Of a stretch of DNA of 64,000 nt, positions 8,161 to 16,501 are shown one piece after another. A program made the translations under genes and the position numbers. Each line of letters starts with the position of its first letter. Within the stretch, counting starts at the first letter, position 1. Origin of the DNA: Actinomycetota bacterium (GTDB taxonomy: Bacteria > Actinomycetota > Thermoleophilia > Miltoncostaeales > Miltoncostaeaceae); assembly GCA_020636905.1 (NCBI GenBank), contig JACJWX010000014.1, positions 13,684 to 77,683 on the forward strand, in the 5' to 3' direction. The notes below the pieces were generated by a model. That model ran no database searches. It saw only the letters and a list, made by a program, of their open reading frames with translations, and was not told where the DNA came from.

Positions 8161-10323
8161 GTGGAGAACAACGGAACGTGCCCGGTCGCGGGCGGAAACG
8201 GCACCACCAACCGGGACTGGTGGCCGAACCAGCTCGACATCAACGTCCTCCACGCGAACCCCGCCGCGGGGAATCCCATGGGAGCGGACTTCGACTACGC
8301 CGGCGCGTTCGAGGCGCTGGACCTCGACGCAGTGAAGCGCGACATCACCGACGTCATGACCACGTCGCAGGACTGGTGGCCTGCGGACTATGGCCACTAC
8401 GGACCGCTGTTCATCCGCATGGCCTGGCACTCGGCCGGCACGTACCGCATCCAGGACGGCCGGGGTGGCGCCGGTTCCGGCGACCAGCGCTTCGCGCCGC
8501 TCAATAGCTGGCCGGACAACGTGAACCTCGACAAGGCACGGCGCGTGCTCTGGCCGGTCAAGAAGAAGTACGGGCGCAGCATCTCCTGGGCCGACCTGAT
8601 GGTGCTCGCCGGGAACGTGGCGCTGGAATCCATGGGCTTCCGCACGTTCGGTTTCGCCGGTGGCCGCGAAGACGTGTGGCAGCCGGAGCAGATCAACTGG
8701 GGCTCCGAGACCGAATGGCTCGACGACACCCGCTACCACGGGGAACGCGAACTCGAGAATCCGCTGGCGGCGGTTCAGATGGGTCTGATCTATGTGAATC
8801 CGGAGGGGCCGAACGGCGAGCCCGACCCGCTCGCGGCGGCTCTTGACATTCGAGAGACCTTCGCGCGGATGGCGATGAACGACGAGGAGACGGTGGCGCT
8901 CATCGCCGGCGGGCACAGCTTCGGCAAGAACCACGGCGCCGGCGACGCGGCGCTGGTGGGCCCCGAGCCTGAGGCCGCGCCGATCCACCAGATGGGACTC
9001 GGATGGACGAGCGGTCACGGGACCGGAAGGGGTGTGGACACCATCTCGAGCGGATTGGAGGGTGCCTGGACCCCCACCCCGACGACCTGGGACACGAGCT
9101 TCTTCGACACGTTGTTCGGCTACGAATGGGAACTCACCAGGAGCCCGGCCGGCGCGTACCAGTGGACGCCGACGGACCCGGCCGCGGCCGACACGGTTCC
9201 GGATGCCCACGATCCCTCGGTTCGGCATGCGCCGGTGATGCTGACCACCGATCTGTCGCTGCGGATGGATCCGGTCTACGGGCCCATCTCGCGACGGTTC
9301 CACGAGAATCCCGACGAGTTCGCCGACGCGTTCGCGCGGGCCTGGTTCAAGCTGACCCATCGCGACATGGGCCCGGTCAGCCGGTACCTCGGCCCTGAGG
9401 TCCCCGCGGAGCGGCTGATCTGGCAGGACCCGGTGCCCGCGGTGGACCACGAAATGATCGGCGCCTCCCAGATTCAGGCGCTCAAGCGCGCCATCATCGA
9501 CACGGGGCTGTCGGTCGACGAGCTGGTGGCCGCGGCCTGGGCCTCCGCGGCGACGTACCGCGACAGCGACAAGCGCGGCGGCGCGAACGGAGCGCGGATC
9601 CGGCTGTCGCCCCAGAAGGACTGGGAGGCCAACAACCCGCCCGTCCTCGCGAAGGTGATCGCCGCGCTTGAACAGGTGCAGGGCGCCTTCAACGCCGGGG
9701 GAGCCGAGCGGGTGTCGCTCGCCGACCTGGTCGTGCTCGGCGGCTGCGCCGCGGTGGAGGCCGCCGCGGCTGCCGCGGGGGTGGTCGTCGAGGTCCCGTT
9801 CTCGCCGGGACGCACCGACGCCACCGACGAGCAGACCGACGCGGACTCGTTCGCACCGCTCGAACCGATGGCGGACGGGTTCCGCAACTACCTGCGGCCC
9901 GGCCATCCCCGCTCCGCCGAAGAGCTGCTGATCGACCGGGCGCAGCAGCTGACGCTGACGGCACCCGACGCGACGGTGCTCGTGGGCGGGATGCGCGCCC
10001 TGGGCGCGACCTTCGACGGCTCGTCACTCGGGGTGCTCACGGATCGTCCCGGTGTGCTGAGCAACGACTTCTTCGTCAACGTGCTCGCCCCGGACGTCGT
10101 GTGGACGCCCACCTCGAAGGCGGAGGAGACCTTCGACGGGCGTGACGCGACGGGCGCCGTCAGGTGGACCGCGAGCCGAGTGGACCTCGTGTTCGGGTCG
10201 CATTCGCAACTGCGAGCGCTGGCTGAGGTGTACGCCAGCGACGATCACCGCGAGCGGTTCGTCTCGGATTTCGTCGCCGCGTGGACCAAGGTGATGGAGC
10301 TGGATCGCTTCGACCTTCGCTGA
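8161..10323 (+). CDS. katG: Catalase-peroxidase KatG
   Basis: A 720-residue bifunctional haem catalase-peroxidase that removes hydrogen peroxide. Start GTG 8161 follows a GAGGAAT ribosome site overlapping the furA end. The distal haem pocket is Arg86-Trp89-His90 (IRMAWHSAGTYR). The Met-Tyr-Trp adduct is complete (Trp89, Tyr211 in GLIYVNPEG, Met237 in RMAMND). The proximal ligand is His252 (GGHSFGK). Ser297 corresponds to Ser315 of the M. tuberculosis enzyme, so isoniazid-activating geometry is retained. The second, non-haem peroxidase-like domain is present, so length is normal. Co-transcribed with and probably controlled by FurA. Confidence 0.97.
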   Translation: MENNGTCPVAGGNGTTNRDWWPNQLDINVLHANPAAGNPMGADFDYAGAFEALDLDAVKRDITDVMTTSQDWWPADYGHYGPLFIRMAWHSAGTYRIQDGRGGAGSGDQRFAPLNSWPDNVNLDKARRVLWPVKKKYGRSISWADLMVLAGNVALESMGFRTFGFAGGREDVWQPEQINWGSETEWLDDTRYHGERELENPLAAVQMGLIYVNPEGPNGEPDPLAAALDIRETFARMAMNDEETVALIAGGHSFGKNHGAGDAALVGPEPEAAPIHQMGLGWTSGHGTGRGVDTISSGLEGAWTPTPTTWDTSFFDTLFGYEWELTRSPAGAYQWTPTDPAAADTVPDAHDPSVRHAPVMLTTDLSLRMDPVYGPISRRFHENPDEFADAFARAWFKLTHRDMGPVSRYLGPEVPAERLIWQDPVPAVDHEMIGASQIQALKRAIIDTGLSVDELVAAAWASAATYRDSDKRGGANGARIRLSPQKDWEANNPPVLAKVIAALEQVQGAFNAGGAERVSLADLVVLGGCAAVEAAAAAAGVVVEVPFSPGRTDATDEQTDADSFAPLEPMADGFRNYLRPGHPRSAEELLIDRAQQLTLTAPDATVLVGGMRALGATFDGSSLGVLTDRPGVLSNDFFVNVLAPDVVWTPTSKAEETFDGRDATGAVRWTASRVDLVFGSHSQLRALAEVYASDDHRERFVSDFVAAWTKVMELDRFDLR

Positions 10324-10339
10324 GCGAAGGAGTCGGCGC

Positions 10340-10377
10340 CACCGGGTGGGGTGGGACGCGCCCCACCCCACCCGGTG
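10340..10377 (+). terminator. Strong hairpin terminator after katG
   Basis: A perfect 16-bp stem (10340-10355 paired with 10362-10377) with a 6-base loop, starting 17 bases after the katG stop. There is no T-tract, as is common in high-GC actinobacteria. Confidence 0.75.
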
Positions 10378-10653
10378 CGACCGCCACTCGCCGTCCATTC
10401 GATCGGGCGAGAGGCGCCACATCCACCAGAATCACCGGTCGAGTCGCGCGCGCCGTCAGCGGCCGCGATTCGTCGCGTGGAAGACGACCGCGGCGCCATC
10501 GGCCACGGCTGACACGCCGCCGCGGGTGGCCGCCCGAAGATGTCCCGCACTTTGCGCATTCTCACGAAATCGCAATCATATTCGACCGTCGCGTGTCGCC
10601 CTCAGGCCGCTCCCACGCGTCCGAGATCTCGATGAAATGGACGAAATGATCTG
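10378..10653. other. Non-coding gap between katG and a chemoreceptor
   Basis: About 275 bases with no convincing gene; short frames here are poor in codon bias. The stretch 10550-10640 is less GC-rich than the genes. I see no RNA structure I can name. Confidence 0.5.
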
Positions 10654-10680
10654 TCAAGTCCTTGGTTCAGGCGACGAGGA
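10654..10680 (+). promoter_or_regulatory. Possible sigma-28 (FliA/WhiG-like) promoter
   Basis: TCAAGTCC, an 11-base spacer, then GACGAGGA, in the layout TAAAGTTT-N11-GCCGATAA known for flagellar sigma factors. Five of eight bases match in each box. It lies 43 bases before the chemoreceptor ATG. Weak alone; similar elements precede the other chemoreceptor and the PilZ gene. Confidence 0.35.
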
Positions 10681-10722
10681 AGGTGCTGCCCCGCACTCAC
10701 GCCGACCGAGGAGACCCGAGCG

Positions 10723-12837
10723 ATGCGATCCCTTCCCACCACCTGGTTTCGTCGCGCCACGGTGACGCAGCGGCTCATCGCCGCGATCGTGGCCGCGGGG
10801 CTGCTGCCCCTGGTGGTCATCGGTCTGATCGGCCTGCAAACCGCGAACGCCACACTCGGGGACAATCAGCAAGCCAAACTCCAGGCGTCAGCCGCCAACG
10901 TCGCCGACCTACTCGATCGCAACCTCTTCGAGCGATATGGCGATGTGCAGGCGTTCGCGCTCAGCGGTCCCGCCATGTCGATGGAGGGGGCGGAGGTCAC
11001 CCGCTGGATCGACACGATGATGGGGATCTACACACCCATCTACAACCTCATGGTCGTCGCGGACATGAACGGACGCATCATCGCCGTCAACGGCGTCGAC
11101 GTGTCCGGATCGGACATCGCGGCTAGGACCCGGCGCCTCATCGGACGCGACGTGTCGGACGCTGCCTGGTTCACCACCGCGACCGCCCCGAACTTCACGG
11201 CCGGAACGACCATCGTGGAAGACGTCCACGACGACCGGCTGACGAAGGCGGTCTGGGGGGCCGACAGCCCACAGGCCCACTCGATGAGCTTCACCTCGCC
11301 GATCCGGAATTCCGCCGGGCAGACCATCGGCGTGTGGAGCAATCGGATCAACCTTGGAATTCTGGATCCGGTGATCGGCCAGGTGAGGAACGGGTTTGTC
11401 GAGCAGGGCGACGACGTACACCTGACGATCGTCAACGCGAGCGGTTCGGTGCTCGCCTCGACGAGCGACACGCTGACCCCGTTCTCCACCACGGCGACCG
11501 GTCGGATCGCCTCAGGCGCCCTCGAGACGAGCGGCTCGGGGAGCGGACGCGGGAACGACCTCGACGGGCGGGGCAGCATCATCGCCGGCTACGCGAAGAG
11601 CCCGGGATTCGAGACGTATCAGGGCGTCGGCTGGCGGGTCGTCGCGACCCAGACGCATGTCGCGGGAGCGACCGCCCTGCGGAACACGATGATGATCGTC
11701 GGCGCGATCCTGGTCGCGCTCATCGCGGCGGCCGCATGGTTCCTGGCCCGGCGCCTCGCGGCACCCCTCACGACCCTCCGCGACCAGATGCGACACATCG
11801 GCCAGAGCGGTGATCTTCGCGTCCGCACCCGGCTGGACCGACAGGACGAGATCGGCCAGGTGGGCGATGCCTTCAACGACATGCTCGACGAGTTCGAAAT
11901 GATCGTCGCCGAGGTCGGTTCCAGTTGCGCCGCGGTCCAGGGCGGGACCGAGGAGATGGCGACCGCGTCGACCGCTGCGCGGAATGCGACGCAGGAGATC
12001 GCATCGACCATCGAGAGTGTCGCGACGACGGCGAGCCATCAGGCCGGCACCGCCCAGCAGGCCGACGGCACCGTGAGCGAGATCGGCGAGGGCATCAACC
12101 AGGTCGCCACCCGATCGCTCGCGGTCGCCGACGCGGCTGAAGGAGCCGACTCGGCCGCCCGTGAGGGATCCGAGACCCTCGTCGAAGCGTCCCGCGCGAT
12201 GGAAGCGATCCGAGAGGCCGTCGAGAGCGCCGGAACGGTGGTTTCCAGCCTGGGCGCCCGATCGGAGCAGATCGGCGTGATCATCAACACGATCACCGAC
12301 ATCGCGGACCAGACCAACCTGCTGGCCCTGAACGCCGCGGTCGAGGCGGCGCGTGCCGGTGAGGCCGGACAGGGATTCGCGGTCGTCGCGGACGAGGTCC
12401 GCAAGCTCGCCGAGAACTCGCAGGCATCGGCGTCATCGATCACGGAAATCATCAGCGACATCCAGCTCGAGGCGCGGCGCGCCGTCGACGCCATGGGAAC
12501 CGGTACCGCCGCGGTTGGGAGCGGCACCGAGCGGATGAGCGCCGCAGCCGAGGCCTTCGAGTCCATCCGGCGCCAGATCTCGCAGGTCTCGGACGAGATC
12601 GGGCAGGTGGCCGCGGCGGTCCAGCAACTCCACGCGGGCGCCGATTCGGCACGAGAGTCCGTTGCGTCGGTGGCGGCGATCTCGGAGGAGAACGCGGCGG
12701 CAGCTCAGCAGGTCTCCGCCGGGACACAGGAAACGTCCGCCTCGGTCGAACTGGTCGAGTCGGTCGCGAGACGCCTCACCGATTCCTCGGACCGTCTGAG
12801 CGGGCTCGTCGGACGCTTCAGCGTCCGCGCCCGGTGA
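10723..12837 (+). CDS. Methyl-accepting chemotaxis protein with periplasmic Cache-like sensor
   Basis: A 704-residue chemoreceptor. TM1 (about 17-40; LIAAIVAAGLLPLVVIGLIG), a ~290-residue extracytoplasmic double-Cache-like ligand domain, TM2 (about 322-345; MIVGAILVALIAAAAWFLA), a HAMP linker (RRLAAPLTTLRDQMRHIG), and a long cytoplasmic coiled coil. The hairpin tip is close to canonical (EIGVIINTITDIADQTNLLALNAAVEAARAGE in two blocks), which contacts CheA/CheW. ATG 10723 has an upstream GAGGAG. No other chemotaxis genes are adjacent, so signalling must use a core complex encoded elsewhere. Confidence 0.94.
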   Translation: MRSLPTTWFRRATVTQRLIAAIVAAGLLPLVVIGLIGLQTANATLGDNQQAKLQASAANVADLLDRNLFERYGDVQAFALSGPAMSMEGAEVTRWIDTMMGIYTPIYNLMVVADMNGRIIAVNGVDVSGSDIAARTRRLIGRDVSDAAWFTTATAPNFTAGTTIVEDVHDDRLTKAVWGADSPQAHSMSFTSPIRNSAGQTIGVWSNRINLGILDPVIGQVRNGFVEQGDDVHLTIVNASGSVLASTSDTLTPFSTTATGRIASGALETSGSGSGRGNDLDGRGSIIAGYAKSPGFETYQGVGWRVVATQTHVAGATALRNTMMIVGAILVALIAAAAWFLARRLAAPLTTLRDQMRHIGQSGDLRVRTRLDRQDEIGQVGDAFNDMLDEFEMIVAEVGSSCAAVQGGTEEMATASTAARNATQEIASTIESVATTASHQAGTAQQADGTVSEIGEGINQVATRSLAVADAAEGADSAAREGSETLVEASRAMEAIREAVESAGTVVSSLGARSEQIGVIINTITDIADQTNLLALNAAVEAARAGEAGQGFAVVADEVRKLAENSQASASSITEIISDIQLEARRAVDAMGTGTAAVGSGTERMSAAAEAFESIRRQISQVSDEIGQVAAAVQQLHAGADSARESVASVAAISEENAAAAQQVSAGTQETSASVELVESVARRLTDSSDRLSGLVGRFSVRAR

Positions 12838-12849
12838 GCCCGGGAGTGC

Positions 12850-12880
12850 CCGGGGGCGGTCCACGCAGATCCGCCCCCGG
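12850..12880 (+). terminator. Hairpin terminator after the chemoreceptor
   Basis: A 10-bp perfect stem (CCGGGGGCGG at 12850-12859 with its complement at 12871-12880) and 11-base loop, 13 bases after the stop. Confidence 0.65.
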
Positions 12881-12916
12881 ACAGGCTCGTGCGGTCCAGC
12901 GCGGTCGCTCTACCAC

Positions 12917-12944
12917 TTGACAACCGTGTAGTTGTGCGTACGAT
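12917..12944 (+). promoter_or_regulatory. Near-consensus housekeeping promoter with overlapping dyad
   Basis: TTGACA (12917-12922), a 16-base spacer and TACGAT (12939-12944). The spacer holds ACAAC-N6-GTTGT (12920-12935), a repressor-operator shape covering the -35 box. It drives the small DUF2892 gene. The regulator is unknown. Confidence 0.65.
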
Positions 12945-12986
12945 GCCCGGACTCCCCCTTCCCTCCACCCGCACAGGAGTCGCCAC

Positions 12987-13217
12987 GTGACCGATTCGTC
13001 CATCTGCTCCACGCCGGGGCGCCAGCGCCTGTTGTTCCTGATGGCCGGCACGGTGACCCTGATCTCGGTGGTCCTCACCCTCCTCGTGGACAGCCGCTGG
13101 GCCCTGCTCGCCGCCTTCGTGGCGATCAACCAGCTCACGTTCGCGGTGTTCGGGGCCTGTCCGGCCTCACTGATCCTCGGTCGCGTCTGCCGCCCATCGG
13201 TCGAGCAGACCGCCTGA
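12987..13217 (+). CDS. DUF2892 small inner-membrane protein (YgaP-tail-like)
   Basis: A 76-residue protein starting at GTG 12987 after AGGAG. It has two hydrophobic helices (about 12-33 and 36-55) and the motif FGACPASLILGRVC. DUF2892 domains occur alone or as the membrane tail of YgaP-type rhodaneses. The two cysteines (CP and VC) are typical of the family. Function is not established; a role in sulfur or persulfide handling is an association only. It has its own strong promoter with a likely operator, so its expression is probably switched. Confidence 0.75.
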   Translation: MTDSSICSTPGRQRLLFLMAGTVTLISVVLTLLVDSRWALLAAFVAINQLTFAVFGACPASLILGRVCRPSVEQTA

Positions 13218-13227
13218 GGCCCGCACG

Positions 13228-13247
13228 GCGGGGGTATTCTCCCCCGC
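13228..13247 (+). promoter_or_regulatory. -10 box enclosed in a G/C inverted repeat
   Basis: GCGGGGG (13228-13234), TATTCT (13235-13240), CCCCCGC (13241-13247): a -10-like hexamer forms the loop of a perfect 7-bp dyad. It is either the promoter of the DUF808 gene or a terminator for the preceding small gene, or both. Confidence 0.4.
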
Positions 13248-13249
13248 GG

Positions 13250-13303
13250 ATGACGCGACCCACCCCAGGCACCACCAGCGCATCGCCATGGCCGGCGGCC
13301 TGA
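13250..13303 (+). CDS. Possible leaderless 17-residue upstream ORF
   Basis: ATG 13250 follows the TATTCT box by nine bases and encodes MTRPTPGTTSASPWPAA, ending at 13303, so it overlaps the DUF808 start (13288) in another frame. No Shine-Dalgarno sequence precedes either start. It may couple or modulate translation of the membrane protein. No homologue is recognised; this rests on position alone. Confidence 0.25.
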   Translation: MTRPTPGTTSASPWPAA

Positions 13304-14238
13304 TCGCGCTCCTCGACGACGTCGCCGCCCTCGCGAAGCTGGCCGCGGCGTCCGTCGACGACATCGGCGCGGCCGCGGGCCGCGCCGGCACCAAGGCGGC
13401 GGGGGTCGTCGTCGACGACACCGCGGTGACCCCGCGCTACGTCCACGGGCTGCGGCCCGAGCGTGAACTTCCGATCATCCGGCGCATCGCGGTCGGATCG
13501 CTTCGGAACAAACTCCTCTTCATCCTCCCGGCGGCACTGGCGCTGAGCGAACTGCTTCCCTGGCTGCTCACCCCGCTGCTCATGCTGGGTGGGGCGTATC
13601 TCTCGTTCGAGGGCGCGGAGAAGGTCTCCGAGGCGCTCGCCCGGCGCCGGAACGCGACGCCCGCGCACGATTCGCGGGCCGCCGGGGACGCCCCCGTCGA
13701 CGCCGGTGCCCAGGAAGCGGCCATGGTGTCGGGCGCCATCCGAACGGACTTCATCCTCTCTGCCGAGATCATGGTGATCGCCCTGAACGAGGTCACGGAT
13801 CAGCCACTGCTCATCCGCGCCGCGATCCTGGTGCTGGTGGCGATCTTCATCACCGCCCTCGTCTACGGGGTCGTCGCGCTGATCGTGAAGATGGACGACG
13901 TCGGCCTGCGGCTCGCCACGAACCAACAGGGGGCGTCGGCGGGCCTCGGGCGCGCCCTGGTCACCGGCATGCCACGACTGCTGACGGTGCTGGCGACCGT
14001 CGGGACCGCGGCCATGCTCTGGGTGGGCGGACACATCCTCCTGAACGGGCTGCACGAGCTCGGCTGGTCGGTCCCGATGGACGCCGTCCACGATGCCGGG
14101 CACGCCGTCAGCGCCCTTGGCGCCGCCGCCACCTGGCTCGCCCAGACCGCGCTGGGCGGCATCCTGGGACTCGCGGTCGGGTTCGTCATCATGCGAGTCC
14201 TCGGCCCCCTGCTGCATCGCAGCGACCAGGGTCATTGA
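13288..14238 (+). CDS. DUF808 family membrane protein (YedI-like)
   Basis: A 316-residue protein of the DUF808/YedI family. The N-terminal block (GLIALLDDVAALAKLAAAS, DDIGAAAGRAGTKAAGVVVD) and the motif LLMLGGAYLSFEGAEKV are characteristic. Several hydrophobic stretches follow (about 70-95, 175-200, 228-250, 290-312). The biochemical role of the family is unknown. The start lies in an upstream ORF and has no clear ribosome site. Confidence 0.85.
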   Translation: MAGGLIALLDDVAALAKLAAASVDDIGAAAGRAGTKAAGVVVDDTAVTPRYVHGLRPERELPIIRRIAVGSLRNKLLFILPAALALSELLPWLLTPLLMLGGAYLSFEGAEKVSEALARRRNATPAHDSRAAGDAPVDAGAQEAAMVSGAIRTDFILSAEIMVIALNEVTDQPLLIRAAILVLVAIFITALVYGVVALIVKMDDVGLRLATNQQGASAGLGRALVTGMPRLLTVLATVGTAAMLWVGGHILLNGLHELGWSVPMDAVHDAGHAVSALGAAATWLAQTALGGILGLAVGFVIMRVLGPLLHRSDQGH

Positions 14239-14300
14239 CCCACCCGGCCGCCGCCGTTCCAGACTGACGTCCACCCGGACGGGTGTGCAAAGCTCCGGTG

Positions 14301-14675
14301 ATGGCCCGCCGCAAACGCGATCGACCGAAACCGCCGCCGCTGCCGACGCCGACCGAGACCTACACGTCACCGGACGGCGAGCACACACTGGTGCTGGCCG
14401 GCGTGCTGTCGCCTCGGTCCCGGGTGCGTTTCGCCGAGATCGCCGATCCGAGCAACGCGAACGCCGCCGCGACCATCGAGGACGTGCGCCAGGGCGCGAT
14501 CGCCTTTCTCTTCTCGACGCTGGTCCGGGAATGGACGGTTTCGGGCGTCACGGCCACGAAGTCGAAACCCGTGATGGACCGGTTCAAGATCGCCACGCCG
14601 GCCGAACGGCAGTGGATCCTCGAGGTGCTGCGCGCCCACTGCGCCGAATGGTTCCCGGAATTGCGCGTCCCATGA
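14301..14675 (+). CDS. Conserved-looking hypothetical protein
   Basis: A 124-residue protein from ATG 14301 (MARRKRDRPK). A basic, Pro-rich N-terminus leads into a compact domain with an ATIEDVRQGAIAFLFST helix and a C-terminal ERQWILEVLRAHCAEWFPEL. There is no signal peptide, membrane helix or known motif. Codon bias matches its neighbours, so I take it as real. I do not recognise the family. Confidence 0.6.
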   Translation: MARRKRDRPKPPPLPTPTETYTSPDGEHTLVLAGVLSPRSRVRFAEIADPSNANAAATIEDVRQGAIAFLFSTLVREWTVSGVTATKSKPVMDRFKIATPAERQWILEVLRAHCAEWFPELRVP

Positions 14676-14786
14676 CCCGAAGATGATGGCCTCGAGATGA
14701 GGACGCCCATTTCTCAGGCTCCGATTGAGGGTCAGAGTCGATGAATCCTCCCTGCAAGCGTCGATGCGCTGCAGTCGTCCCCTGAC

Positions 14787-15845
14787 ATGGCGCCGCGTGA
14801 GATCAGCCGCCTGCGACTCGCGGCCCAGGGCCTCGGACGCCCGCGCTTCGACTCCCCCGCCGCGGTCGTCGACTGGATGACATGCATGCAGTCGCAGGAA
14901 CCGCGCGACGCCCTGCTCGCCATTGCGCTCCGGAGCGGCGCCGAGCGCCTCGAACCCGTTCGCGACGCGTTCGCCAGGGGTGAGATCGTCCGGAGCTGGC
15001 CGATGCGGGGCACACTCCACACGGTGCCGGCCGGCGATCTGGGCTGGATGCTGGCCCTGACGGCGGCCCGCACCCTGCAGGGCGCCTCCCGCCGCCGGAA
15101 GGAACTCGGGATCGGCAACCGGGATCTCGACGCCGCGGTCCGGGTCGCACAGGACACACTCGCGCCTCCCGGCCTCACACGTTCCCGCTTCGTGGAAGAG
15201 CTCGCCGCCGCGGGGCAGGACGCCACGGGCGGTCGCGGGTATCACCTGCTGTTCGCGCTGGCCCAGCTCGGCGTCATCTGCCAGGGCCGATTCGAGGGCA
15301 GGGAGCAGCGCTTCGTGCTCGCCGACGCCTGGATCGCCTCGCCGCGCGCCCTCGAGGCAGAAGACGCCGTGTCGACCTGGATGATCCGCTACTTCCGCAG
15401 CCACGGGCCGGCCACCGTCGCCGATTTCCGGTGGTGGACGAAGCTGCTGGCCCGCGAGGTGGCGCCGGTGGTGGACGAGGTCCGGCGGCAGCTCGAGGCC
15501 ATCACGGTCGACGGCGAGGAGTACCTCATGGATCCCGGGACGCCGGACCGCGCCCGGGAACTCGGGGCGGACCTCGACCGCCCGCACCTGCTGCCCGGCT
15601 TCGACGAGATGGTGCTGGGCTACGGGACACGTTCGGCGACGATCGCGGACGACCACATGCCGAAGGTGATTCCGGGGAACAACGGTATCTTCCGTCCGAC
15701 GCTGTTGATCGACGGTGTCGCGATCGGGACCTGGCGGAGGCCCCGAACCGCAGGTGCGGCTGTGGCCGTCGAGCCCTTCAAAGGCCGGGTTGCCGCGAAG
15801 ACGCTCAAACGCGTTCAGACGCAGGCGGCCCTGCTTCCGACCTGA
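14787..15845 (+). CDS. Winged-helix AlkZ/YcaQ-like DNA glycosylase family protein
   Basis: A 352-residue HTH_42/winged-helix protein. N-terminal ISRLRLAAQGL is followed by MQSQEPRDA; the Q-x-Q element matches the catalytic QxQ/QxD motif of AlkZ-type glycosylases that unhook interstrand crosslinks. Other family marks are RSWPMRGTLHTVPAGDL, LLPGFDEMVLGY and a C-terminal beta domain (LIDGVAIGTWRR). It may repair alkylated DNA, or confer self-resistance in producers of crosslinking compounds; no biosynthetic cluster is adjacent. It converges on a phosphatase gene with eight bases between. Confidence 0.75.
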   Translation: MAPREISRLRLAAQGLGRPRFDSPAAVVDWMTCMQSQEPRDALLAIALRSGAERLEPVRDAFARGEIVRSWPMRGTLHTVPAGDLGWMLALTAARTLQGASRRRKELGIGNRDLDAAVRVAQDTLAPPGLTRSRFVEELAAAGQDATGGRGYHLLFALAQLGVICQGRFEGREQRFVLADAWIASPRALEAEDAVSTWMIRYFRSHGPATVADFRWWTKLLAREVAPVVDEVRRQLEAITVDGEEYLMDPGTPDRARELGADLDRPHLLPGFDEMVLGYGTRSATIADDHMPKVIPGNNGIFRPTLLIDGVAIGTWRRPRTAGAAVAVEPFKGRVAAKTLKRVQTQAALLPT

Positions 15846-15853
15846 CCGCGGGA

Positions 15854-16498
15854 CTACTGCTGGATCTCGGAGTGCGCGTCCCTCGCCACAGCGCCGATGT
15901 TCCACCCGCGCAGGACCGACCCGTCCTCGAGAAGGTCGACCTCGGCCCAATGGGCGTTCCGCAACCCGCCGATGAGGGTGCGCAGGCGGCGGTAGTCCAC
16001 TTCCAGGAGTGACGCCAGGATGGCGGTGATCGACGCCCCGTGGCTGACCACCAGCGCCGTACCGCCGGCGGGCAGGGAGTGGATCACATCGTGGATGGCG
16101 GGCACGAGGCGCTCCTGCGCGATGGCGATCGTTTCACCGGTCTCTCCGCGCGCGATGTCCTCGCCGCTGATCATCCGCCGCCACGCATCCGGGTACTCGG
16201 TGGAGACACTCGAAGTGGAGAGCCCCTCCCACTCGCCCACGTGCATCTCACGCAGCCGCGCGTCGAGCCGCAGGTCGCAGCGACAGGCCTTGGCCGCCGC
16301 GGCGGCGGTCGTGCGGGCACGCTCCAGGTCGGAGCTGGCCACCAGTTGCACTCCCCGCCCGGCGAGTTCCCGGGCGGCGTTGTCGGCCTGCTGACGGCCG
16401 GCCTCGCTGAGGGGGAAGTCGAGCTGCCCCTGCCAGAGACCCAGGGCGTTCGCGGTCGACTCGGCGTGCCGCATGAGGATCAGGCTGGTCGCGGGCAT
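15854..16498 (-). CDS. Histidine phosphatase superfamily protein
   Basis: A 214-residue phosphoglycerate mutase-like phosphatase. The catalytic RHG-type motif is LMRHAEST (His11), and a second catalytic His lies in LVVSHGASI; the acid is in the MHVGEWEG segment. The substrate is not predictable; relatives include alpha-ribazole and acid phosphatases. It starts three bases after the DUF5718 stop, so the two form an operon. Confidence 0.88.
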   Translation of the reverse strand: MPATSLILMRHAESTANALGLWQGQLDFPLSEAGRQQADNAARELAGRGVQLVASSDLERARTTAAAAAKACRCDLRLDARLREMHVGEWEGLSTSSVSTEYPDAWRRMISGEDIARGETGETIAIAQERLVPAIHDVIHSLPAGGTALVVSHGASITAILASLLEVDYRRLRTLIGGLRNAHWAEVDLLEDGSVLRGWNIGAVARDAHSEIQQ

Positions 16499-16501
16499 GG
16501 A

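Noticed and set aside
8128..9906. 592-residue minus-strand frame opposite katG
   Set aside because: It is a shadow of katG created by GC-rich third positions; residues are Arg/His/Pro-rich with no domain, and katG is unambiguous.
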